Shown here: positions 9,705 to 16,586 of the stretch, piece by piece | Layout: each line of letters starts with the position of its first letter | Numbering within the stretch: the stretch's first letter is position 1 | NCBI RefSeq assembly: GCF_001870675.1 | Contig: NZ_MEHT01000045.1 | Coordinates: 62,001-126,000, forward strand | Direction of reading: 5' to 3' | Length of the DNA: 64,000 bases | Source: Roseinatronobacter thiooxidans | GTDB lineage: Bacteria > Pseudomonadota > Alphaproteobacteria > Rhodobacterales > Rhodobacteraceae | The notes under the pieces: model-generated | What the model was told of the DNA's origin: nothing | Seen by the model: the letters and a program-made list of their open reading frames with translations, nothing else | Databases searched by the model: none | Program-made: the position numbers and the translations under genes

Positions 9705-11155
9705 CACACCCCCGTCGCCGGAATACCGGCGCGCACGACAGGCCGCGGCGCGGTCAGGTCTTTCCATGCAGACAGCGCCTGACTGACAGGGCCATTGGCA
9801 TCGCGGGCCACGAACCGCCCGTGCCCTTCCTGCCCGTCAAAACTGCCATCATTGACCATGACGCGGCCCCGCGACAGCACATAGCGCGGCAGGCCTGTGA
9901 CCTCATGCCCTTCAAACACGTTATAGTCGATATTCGAGGCCTGCGCGCTGGCGGTGATGGTCTTGGATTTCTCGGGGTCCCAGACCACCAGATCCGCATC
10001 CGCGCCCACGGCCACTGCGCCCTTGCGCGGATACATGCCGAAGATTTTGGCGACATTGGTCGAGGTGACGGCCACAAACTCGTTCATGGTCAGCCGCCCC
10101 GTGCGCACGCCATAGGTCCAGAGCATGGGCATCCGGTCTTCCAACCCGCCAGTGCCATTGGGGATTTTGGTGAAATCGCCCAACCCATAGCGTTTCTGTT
10201 CGGTGCTGAAGGCGCAGTGATCGGTTGCCACCACTGACAGGCTGCCGCTGGCCAGACCGTTCCACAAACTGTCCTGATGGGTCTTGTTGCGGAAAGGGGG
10301 CGACATGACGCGGCGCGCGGCATGGTCCCAATCTGGGTTGAAATACTCTGATTCGTCCAATGTCAGATGCTGGATCAGCGGCTCGCCCCAGACGCGCTTG
10401 CCCGCCTGCCGCGCGCGGCGGATCGCTTCATGCGATTCTTCGCACGAAGTGTGGACCACATAAAGCGGCACGCCCGCCATGTCGGCGATCATGATGGCAC
10501 GATTCGTGGCCTCGCCTTCGACCTGTGTGGGGCGGGAATAGGCATGGGCTTCGGGGCCGGTATTGCCTTGGGCCAGCAGCCGGGCGGACAGTTCGGCCAC
10601 CACATCGCCATTCTCGGCATGGACCATGGCAATTGCGCCCAATTCGCGCAGGCGCTGGAAGGATGCGAATAATTCGTCATCATTGACCATCAATGCGCCC
10701 TTATAGGCAAGGAAATGCTTGAAGCTGGTGATGCCGCGCGCGACCACGTCGGGCATTTCATCAAACACCTGTTGCGACCACCATGTGACCGCCATGTGAT
10801 AGGAATAGTCGCAATGCGCGCGGCCCGATTTATTGTCCCACATCTTCAGCGCATCCAGCAGCCCCTGACCGGGGCTGGGCAGCGCGAAGTCGATCACCAT
10901 AGTGGTGCCGCCAGACAGCGCCGCGCGGGTGCCGGATTCGAAATCATCGCTGGAATAGGTGCCCATGAAGGGCATTTCCAGATGCGTATGCGGGTCAATC
11001 CCGCCGGGCATGACATAGGCCCCTGTCGCGTCCAGTTCGGTGTCGCCCGACAGGTTGGGGCCAATCTCAAGGATCTTGCCGCCATCGATGCGGATATCGG
11101 CCTTATAGGTCAGGTCATGGGTGACAATTGTGCCGTTCTTGATGACGGTGGTCAT
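9704..11155 (-). CDS. hydA: Dihydropyrimidinase (D-hydantoinase)
   Basis: Catalyses the second step of reductive pyrimidine catabolism, ring opening of dihydrouracil or dihydrothymine to N-carbamoyl-beta-alanine or its methyl homologue. The 483-residue length fits. Metal and active-site marks: GIDPHTHLEMPF with the first two His ligands, SFKHFLAYKGAL with the lysine that becomes carboxylated, VHAENGD and VVHTSCEESHE with further ligands, and VATDHCAF with the Asp/His pair. The start at 11155 (MTTVIKNGTIV) is the family start; the ORF extends upstream without support. It is four bases after the GIY-YIG gene and overlaps the ATPase gene. Confidence 0.96.
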   Translation of the reverse strand: MTTVIKNGTIVTHDLTYKADIRIDGGKILEIGPNLSGDTELDATGAYVMPGGIDPHTHLEMPFMGTYSSDDFESGTRAALSGGTTMVIDFALPSPGQGLLDALKMWDNKSGRAHCDYSYHMAVTWWSQQVFDEMPDVVARGITSFKHFLAYKGALMVNDDELFASFQRLRELGAIAMVHAENGDVVAELSARLLAQGNTGPEAHAYSRPTQVEGEATNRAIMIADMAGVPLYVVHTSCEESHEAIRRARQAGKRVWGEPLIQHLTLDESEYFNPDWDHAARRVMSPPFRNKTHQDSLWNGLASGSLSVVATDHCAFSTEQKRYGLGDFTKIPNGTGGLEDRMPMLWTYGVRTGRLTMNEFVAVTSTNVAKIFGMYPRKGAVAVGADADLVVWDPEKSKTITASAQASNIDYNVFEGHEVTGLPRYVLSRGRVMVNDGSFDGQEGHGRFVARDANGPVSQALSAWKDLTAPRPVVRAGIPATGV

Positions 11156-11159
11156 GGGG

Positions 11160-11456
11160 TTACTCCCTGTCCTGTTTGAGTGTTGCGGCAAGGTCGCGCC
11201 ACCCTTGGTTGTGTTCGGCAATCAGCGCATCTTTCCATGTGCGTCGCCACCGCTTGAGTTGGTCGGCGCGGCGACGGGCTGCACCGAGATCGGCGCACGC
11301 CTCGCTCCAGACCAGTTTGCAAATCTTGTAGCGCGCGCAATGCGGATGGCCCTGGCCCAACCGCAAAAGCCGCATTTCGGCGCGCAAATCGGAGGTTACC
11401 CCAATGTGGATGGCTGTGTTTGACCGGCAGGCGGCAATATAGACAAGATATACCAT
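11160..11456 (-). CDS. GIY-YIG domain protein, probably catalytically impaired
   Basis: A 98-residue single-domain protein. The opening MVYLVYIAACRSNTAIHIGV corresponds to the GIY-YIG core, followed by TSDLRAEM and, later, ARYKICKLVWSEA and RRADQLKRWRRTWKDALI. In relatives of the UPF0213/YhbQ type the last segment usually reads REKQLKRWRR, with the Glu coordinating the catalytic metal; here that position appears to be Ala. Solitary proteins of this kind are common in alphaproteobacteria and have no settled role. It sits inside the pyrimidine operon, four bases before hydA, downstream of a repeat doublet. The start is chosen at MVYL because the ORF before it has no resemblance to the family. 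Confidence 0.75.
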   Translation of the reverse strand: MVYLVYIAACRSNTAIHIGVTSDLRAEMRLLRLGQGHPHCARYKICKLVWSEACADLGAARRRADQLKRWRRTWKDALIAEHNQGWRDLAATLKQDRE

Positions 11457-11497
11457 GCCCTGACACTGGCAGAGCACGGTTAACGTAGGCTGAACGC

Positions 11498-11585
11498 AGC
11501 CCCGGCCCCCGCGCCGGGGCCTCTCGTCTGGCACGGGCGCTTGGCGTAGTGCGGGGGCGCAGGCCCCGGGTCAAGCCCGGGGCTG
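11498..11585. repeat. Palindromic repeat family A, inverted doublet (copies 2a/2b)
   Basis: Copy 2a (11498-11522) has arms GCCCCGGC (11499-11506) and GCCGGGGC (11513-11520) around CCCCGC, followed by CTCTCG. Copy 2b (11561-11585) is in the opposite orientation; its reverse complement reads GCCCCGGG-CTTGA-CCCGGGGC, close to copy 1a. The two are 38 bases apart, between the hyuC stop and the GIY-YIG start. The stem bases differ from copies 1 and 3 in a compensated way. Confidence 0.8.
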
Positions 11586-11612
11586 CGCTGCGCCATATGT
11601 CGCCTGCACCGC

Positions 11613-12863
11613 TCACCCCACCACCTCGGCAGTTTCCAGCACTGCATGCAGCAGCACATTTGCCCCCGCTTCGGCCCATTCGGGGAAAATCTCTTCGGCC
11701 TCGTTATGGCTCAGGCCATCCACGCAAGGGCACATGATCATCGCTGTCGGGTAGAGCCGGTTGATCCAGCACGCATCATGCCCTGCCCCCGAGACGATAT
11801 CCATATGGCTGTAGCCCAGCTGCGTGGCCGCATCGCGGATGCGCGCCAGCAGGGTTTCGTCAAAGGCGGGCGGGTCGAACTGGCCGACAATCCGGGACGC
11901 GAATTTCACCCCGATATCAGCGCAAATCCCCGGGGCGCGCGCGTTGAACTCGGCCACCATTGCGTCGAGCGTCTCGAGCACATGGGACCGGAAATCGATG
12001 GTGAACACAACCTTTTCCGGTATCACATTGCGCGAATTGGGGAAAACATCAATCTGCCCAATCGCGCCCACGGCGTTGGGTTGGTGCTTCATCGCAATTT
12101 CATGTACCAGCTCGGTCACCCGCGCAAGGCCCCGCCCTGCATTGCGGCGCAGATACATCGGGGTTGATCCGGTGTGCTGGCCCTTGCCTGTCACCGTGCA
12201 TTCGATCCAGCGCAACCCCTGCCCGTGGGTGACCACCCCTACCTGTTTGCCCTCTGCCTCCAGAATCGGGCCTTGTTCGATATGCAACTCGAAAAAGCTG
12301 TGCATTTTGCGCGCGCCCACCGGCTCGGTGCCTTTCCAGCCGATGCGTTCCAATTCATCCCCGAAGCGTTTGCCCTGCGCATCTGTCAGCGCATAGGCCC
12401 AATCCCGCTCCAACACGCCCGCAAACACGCCAGAGGCCAGCATGGCCGGCGCAAACCGCGTGCCTTCTTCATTGGTCCAGTTGGTCACCACTATCGGGCG
12501 GCGGGTCTTGATACCCAGATCGCGCATGGTGCGCACAATTTCCAGCCCTGCCAGCACGCCCAAGACACCATCATATTTGCCCCCCGTGGGCTGGGTGTCG
12601 AGATGGCTGCCCACATAGACCGGCAGGGCATCAGGGTCGGTCCCTTCAAAGCGCGCGAACATGGTGCCCATCTCATCCACAGCCATTGTGCCACCGGCCT
12701 GTGTGCACCAGTGCTGGAACAGATGGCGCGCCTCGCCATCTTCATCGGTGACGGTCTGGCGGTTGTTTCCGCCTGCAATGCCGGGGCCGATCTGCGCCAT
12801 TTCCATCAGGCTGTCCCACAGTCTTTCGCTGTTGATCTTCATGTTCTCAGCCGGTGCAGACAT
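11613..12863 (-). CDS. hyuC: N-carbamoyl-beta-alanine amidohydrolase / Zn-dependent M20-family carbamoylase
   Basis: Third enzyme of reductive pyrimidine breakdown: hydrolyses N-carbamoyl-beta-alanine to beta-alanine, CO2 and ammonia. The 416-residue protein belongs to the hydantoinase/carbamoylase branch of peptidase M20. Metal ligands are in GSHLDTQPTGGKYDG, NEEGTRFAP, FELHIEQGP and GLSHNEAEEI; the SGAGHDAC motif is also typical. A GGGGGAG ribosome site precedes the ATG at 12863. It is transcribed away from rutR, and the RutR-like operator between them probably controls it. Specificity for the beta-amino acid rather than an L-amino acid derivative is inferred from the neighbours. Confidence 0.93.
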   Translation of the reverse strand: MSAPAENMKINSERLWDSLMEMAQIGPGIAGGNNRQTVTDEDGEARHLFQHWCTQAGGTMAVDEMGTMFARFEGTDPDALPVYVGSHLDTQPTGGKYDGVLGVLAGLEIVRTMRDLGIKTRRPIVVTNWTNEEGTRFAPAMLASGVFAGVLERDWAYALTDAQGKRFGDELERIGWKGTEPVGARKMHSFFELHIEQGPILEAEGKQVGVVTHGQGLRWIECTVTGKGQHTGSTPMYLRRNAGRGLARVTELVHEIAMKHQPNAVGAIGQIDVFPNSRNVIPEKVVFTIDFRSHVLETLDAMVAEFNARAPGICADIGVKFASRIVGQFDPPAFDETLLARIRDAATQLGYSHMDIVSGAGHDACWINRLYPTAMIMCPCVDGLSHNEAEEIFPEWAEAGANVLLHAVLETAEVVG

Positions 12864-12991
12864 TCATAACTCCCCCAAGTGACGGCACTTTAGTGCTGTT
12901 CTTTTTCTGTTTGTTTATCCGTGAATCGCGCGTGGTAACAGCGCAGCCCAGAGGCTTTGCTTGCACTCGATCCACAGGGACGCTATCAAGT

Positions 12992-13007
12992 TTGACCATC
13001 CAGTCAA
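12992..13007. promoter_or_regulatory. RutR-like operator
   Basis: TTGACCATCCAGTCAA. The left half TTGACCA matches the E. coli RutR half-site exactly; the right half keeps TTGAC on the opposite strand but departs at the two inner bases. It lies in the 159-base gap between divergent hyuC and rutR, 15 bases before the rutR start, so it suits both autoregulation and control of the hyuC-hydA-transporter run. Binding is inferred from the match. Confidence 0.65.
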
Positions 13008-13022
13008 GAAGCTTGTCCCGCC

Positions 13023-13673
13023 ATGCCCGCGCCGCGCCTTCCCATCGCTGAAAAACCCGGCAGCGCAAGAAAGGCGCCGCGCTCGCGCATCCAGAAGCGC
13101 AACCGAGAGATCATTCTGGATGCCGCGCTGGAAGTGTTTTCCACCCACGGGTTTCGCGGCGCAACGCTGGACCAGATCGCCACGCAAGCAGGGTTGTCCA
13201 AGCCAAACCTGCTGTATTATTTCGACAGCAAGGACGCCATCCACCGCGAATTGCTGACCCGCCTGCTGGATACATGGCTGGACCCGTTGCGCATGCTGAA
13301 CCCGGATGGCGCGCCTCAAGCCGAGATCATGGCCTATATGCGCCGCAAATTGCAGATGTCGCGCGACTTTCCGCGCGAAAGCCGGTTGTTCGCCAATGAA
13401 ATCCTGCAAGGTGCGCCGCGTATGGAAGCCTTTATCCGCACCGATCTGCGCGCGCTTGTCGATGAGAAAGCCCAGCTTTTGCAGGCTTGGGCCGATGCAG
13501 GGCGCATTGCGCGGATTGACCCCTATCACCTGATCTTCTCGATCTGGTCCCTGACCCAGCATTACGCAGATTTTGCCCCCCAGATCGCCATGATCCGGGG
13601 GGACAGGCATGAGCCGACAGAAGGCGCAGAGGAATTTCTCGAGCATCTCTATTCCCGTCTGCTTGCGCCCTGA
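13023..13673 (+). CDS. rutR: TetR-family pyrimidine regulator RutR
   Basis: A 216-residue TetR-type repressor. An N-terminal helix-turn-helix lies at about residues 28-72 (EIILDAALEVFSTHGFRGAT, then LDQIATQAGLSKPNLLYYF). The C-terminal ligand domain has the RutR/YcdC hallmarks (FPRESRLFANEILQGAP and IWSLTQHYADF). RutR in E. coli senses uracil and thymine. Here the gene lies between hyuC (divergent) and preA (convergent, with no base between the stop codons), as expected for the regulator of this locus. The oxygenase-type Rut enzymes themselves are absent from the window. Confidence 0.92.
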   Translation: MPAPRLPIAEKPGSARKAPRSRIQKRNREIILDAALEVFSTHGFRGATLDQIATQAGLSKPNLLYYFDSKDAIHRELLTRLLDTWLDPLRMLNPDGAPQAEIMAYMRRKLQMSRDFPRESRLFANEILQGAPRMEAFIRTDLRALVDEKAQLLQAWADAGRIARIDPYHLIFSIWSLTQHYADFAPQIAMIRGDRHEPTEGAEEFLEHLYSRLLAP

Positions 13674-14975
13674 TCACTCTGCCGCTTTGGCCATGGGGTT
13701 ATTGGGGTGCGTGGTCCAGTTGGCATAATCGCTGACCACATCGCCTGTGCGCGGGTCGACCGCACCTTTGGGCATTTCCTCCATCGTGATGCAATCGGCA
13801 ACTGGGCAGACATTGACGCATAGGTTGCAGGCCACGCATTCGGCATCGATCACCTCGAATACGCGCTCTGGCGACATCGAAATAGCCTGATGCGACGTGT
13901 CTTCGCAGGCCGCAAAACAGCGCCCGCAAGAGATACACAGGTCTTGGTTGATCCGCGCCTTGGTGACGTAATTGAGGTTGAGATATTGCCAGTCCGTCAC
14001 ATTCGGAACCGCGCGCCCAACAAGCTGGTCAACCGAGGTGAAGCCTTTCTCATCCATATATTGCGACAGGCCCGCTGTCAGTTCCTTGATGATCCCGAAA
14101 CCGTAAGTCATGGCGGCAGTACACACCTGCACATTGCCCGCGCCCAGCGTCAGGAACTCCGCCGCATCGCGCCATGTCGTCACCCCGCCAATACCGCTGA
14201 TAGGCAGGTCCGCCGTTTCAGGCGAGCGTGCAATCTCGGACACCATATTCAGCGCAATCGGCTTGACCGCAGGCCCGCAATAACCGCCATGCGCGCCTTT
14301 GCCGTCGATCATCGGCTCCGGGCTGAAAGTGTCCAGATTGACGGATGTGATAGAATTGATGGTGTTGATCAGGCTGACCGCATCGGCCCCGCCGCGTTTT
14401 GCAGCCTCTGCCGGTTTGCGGATATCGGCAATATTGGGCGTCAGCTTCACGATACAGGGCATGCGCGAATGCTGCTTCACCCAACGCGTGACCATTTCGA
14501 TATATTCGGGCACCTGCCCCACCGCAGCCCCCATGCCGCGCTCGGACATGCCATGCGGGCAGCCGAAATTCAGCTCTACCCCGTCGGCTTCGGTATCTTC
14601 GACATGCTTGAGAATCGCTTTCCACGATTCTTCGTCACAGGGCACCATCAGCGAGACAACCATCGCGCGGTCGGGCCAGTCGCGTTTGACCTGCTTGATC
14701 TCGCGCAGGTTCACCTCCAGCGGGCGGTCGGTGATCAACTCGATATTGTTCAACCCCAGCAAGCGCCGGTCCGCCCCCCAGATCGCGCCATAGCGCGGGC
14801 CGTTGACATTCACGATGGGCGGTCCCTCGGACCCAAGTGTTTTCCAAACCACCCCGCCCCAGCCCGCCTTGAACGCGCGCACGACATTATATTCCTTATC
14901 CGTAGGCGGGGCAGAGGCCAGCCAATAAGGGTTGGGGGATTTGATACCGATAAAATTCGTGGTCAGGTTTGCCAT
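13674..14975 (-). CDS. preA: NAD-dependent dihydropyrimidine dehydrogenase, subunit PreA
   Basis: Catalytic subunit of the enzyme that reduces uracil and thymine to the 5,6-dihydro form. The 433-residue protein has an N-terminal FMN-binding TIM barrel (ELNFGCPHGM with the substrate loop, and SGIGGVTTWRDAAEF for phosphate binding) and two C-terminal 4Fe-4S clusters (CISCGRCFAAC and CVACNLCVNVCP). It corresponds to the C-terminal half of mammalian DPD. It follows preT by 27 bases on the same strand, and the two proteins form a complex. Confidence 0.97.
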   Translation of the reverse strand: MANLTTNFIGIKSPNPYWLASAPPTDKEYNVVRAFKAGWGGVVWKTLGSEGPPIVNVNGPRYGAIWGADRRLLGLNNIELITDRPLEVNLREIKQVKRDWPDRAMVVSLMVPCDEESWKAILKHVEDTEADGVELNFGCPHGMSERGMGAAVGQVPEYIEMVTRWVKQHSRMPCIVKLTPNIADIRKPAEAAKRGGADAVSLINTINSITSVNLDTFSPEPMIDGKGAHGGYCGPAVKPIALNMVSEIARSPETADLPISGIGGVTTWRDAAEFLTLGAGNVQVCTAAMTYGFGIIKELTAGLSQYMDEKGFTSVDQLVGRAVPNVTDWQYLNLNYVTKARINQDLCISCGRCFAACEDTSHQAISMSPERVFEVIDAECVACNLCVNVCPVADCITMEEMPKGAVDPRTGDVVSDYANWTTHPNNPMAKAAE

Positions 14976-15002
14976 GTCAAAAACTCCGTTGGGTGCGTGA
15001 TC

Positions 15003-16346
15003 TTACGCGCCGCTGTTCATCAGGCTTGCATGAATGCTCTCGGCCGCATCGCGCCCTTGCGCCACTGCCGTGACGGTCAGATCCTCGCCGCCGCCCGTGC
15101 AATCGCCCCCTGCCCAGACACCGGGAACCGAGGTGCGGCCCGCCGCATCCACCTTGATCTTGCGCCCCTCCAGCGCCACGCCGTCAGGCGCACCAACAAG
15201 CGTCTGGCCAATGGCCTTGAACACCTGATCGGCTTTCAGGCGAAATGTCTCGCCCGTGGGTTCAACACCTGTGACGCCGGCACGGGTATAGGCAAACTCG
15301 ACCTCGCGCATGGCGCCATTGGCATGGATGGCGACCGGCATCGCATTGGTGATGATCTTCACGCCTTCATTCGCGGCATGGTTCAACTCATAATCCGACG
15401 CGCTCATCGCTGCGCGTTCGCGCCGGTAGACCATGCTGACATGCTCTGCCCCCAGCAGGCGCGACTGCACCGCGGCATCCACCGCCGTCATGCCCCCGCC
15501 GATAACCACAACATGCCGTCCCACAGGCAGGGTCGAGAGATCGGAAGTCTGGCGCAATTCGGCAATAAAATCGACTGCATCGCGGGTGCCTGTCGCCCCC
15601 TCGCCCTCCAGCCCAAGCGCGTTGACACCGGCCAGCCCCATACCCAGAAAAACCGCATCAAATTGCTCTTGCAACTCTAACAAAGTGCCATCTGTGCCCA
15701 AGGACCAGCCCTGATGCAGGGTTATACCGCCGATCTGCATCAGCCAGTCCACCTCGGCCTGCGCGAAACCATGCGCGGCCTTATAGGCGGCGATGCCATA
15801 TTCATTCAGCCCGCCTGGCTTCTCGTGCCGGTCAAAGATCGTGACATCATGGCCCTTCATCGCAAGGCGATGTGCACAGGCCAGACCGGCGGGGCCTGCG
15901 CCCACAACCGCAACGCGCTTGCCGGTCGGCGTCTGGCGTGTGTAGGGGTGCGAATTTTTCGCAATCAGCGTTTCAGTTGCATAGCGTTGCAACCGGCCAA
16001 TCTCGACCGGCTTGCCTTCTGCGGCTTCGCGCACACAGGCCCCTTCACACAGCGTCTCTGTCGGACAGACGCGCGCGCACATGCCGCCAAGGATATTCTG
16101 GTCAAAGATCGTGCGCGCGGCGGCTTCGGGCTGACCGGCCTGAATCTGACGGATGAACAGCGGAATGTCGATTTCCGTGGGGCATGCGGTGATGCAGGGC
16201 GCATCATGGCAGAAATAACACCGATCCGCCGCGACCATCGCTTCATGCGGGTCATAATCGGGGTAAAGGTCGTCAAAATGTTCGGCATATACATCCGGGT
16301 TCAGGCGCGCAGGCGCAATGCCGGGGGTGGTCAGGCTGTTGGACAT
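15003..16346 (-). CDS. preT: NAD-dependent dihydropyrimidine dehydrogenase, subunit PreT
   Basis: Electron-input subunit: takes electrons from NAD(P)H through FAD and Fe-S clusters to PreA. The N-terminal cysteine clusters (CYFCHDAPCITACPTEIDIP and CARVCPTETLCEGACV) are followed by an FAD Rossmann motif (VVGAGPAGLACAHRLA) and an NAD motif (VVIGGGMTAVDAAVQ). Length is 447 aa from the start at 16346 (MSNSLTTPGIAP); an in-frame extension to 16412 would run into an AT-rich inverted repeat and is less likely. It is the first gene of the preT-preA unit. Confidence 0.95.
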   Translation of the reverse strand: MSNSLTTPGIAPARLNPDVYAEHFDDLYPDYDPHEAMVAADRCYFCHDAPCITACPTEIDIPLFIRQIQAGQPEAAARTIFDQNILGGMCARVCPTETLCEGACVREAAEGKPVEIGRLQRYATETLIAKNSHPYTRQTPTGKRVAVVGAGPAGLACAHRLAMKGHDVTIFDRHEKPGGLNEYGIAAYKAAHGFAQAEVDWLMQIGGITLHQGWSLGTDGTLLELQEQFDAVFLGMGLAGVNALGLEGEGATGTRDAVDFIAELRQTSDLSTLPVGRHVVVIGGGMTAVDAAVQSRLLGAEHVSMVYRRERAAMSASDYELNHAANEGVKIITNAMPVAIHANGAMREVEFAYTRAGVTGVEPTGETFRLKADQVFKAIGQTLVGAPDGVALEGRKIKVDAAGRTSVPGVWAGGDCTGGGEDLTVTAVAQGRDAAESIHASLMNSGA

Positions 16347-16398
16347 ATCGCTGGCCTTTTCATGACTGGCTCTTGTGGAGAGGATGAAACCACGGATC

Positions 16399-16426
16399 AA
16401 AAATTTTATCAATTAGTAAAATTTTT
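16399..16426. promoter_or_regulatory. AT-rich perfect inverted repeat before preT (operator/promoter candidate)
   Basis: Arms AAAAATTTTA (16399-16408) and TAAAATTTTT (16417-16426) with the centre TCAATTAG. It lies 53-80 bases upstream of the preT start in an otherwise GC-rich region. It does not resemble the RutR site. A regulator site or an AT-rich promoter element are both possible. Confidence 0.5.
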
Positions 16427-16528
16427 AAACTTCGCCGAAATTTTCAGCACGCAAAACCGACCAGCAGGGCCACCACACTGCCCCCTCGCCCGTGCCTGTT
16501 TCGCGCCCCTCATCTTGATGCACAACGC

Positions 16529-16552
16529 AGTACCGGCCCCCGCGCCGGTACC
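16529..16552. repeat. Palindromic repeat family A, single copy (copy 3)
   Basis: Arms GTACCGGC (16530-16537) and GCCGGTAC (16544-16551) around CCCCGC, followed by CTCTCGCTCAGGC. The loop, the flank and the ACGCAG sequence just upstream are shared with copy 2a, while the second and third stem bases differ and are compensated on the other arm. It lies between preT and the sensor kinase stop. Confidence 0.8.
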
Positions 16553-16586
16553 TCTCGCTCAGGCCAGAGCTGCCGCTGCACCAAAA

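Noticed and set aside
13890-15680. A 596-codon plus-strand frame
   Set aside because: It runs antisense through preA and preT, both of which have full motif support. Long antisense frames are expected in GC-rich coding sequence, and the translation has no family features.
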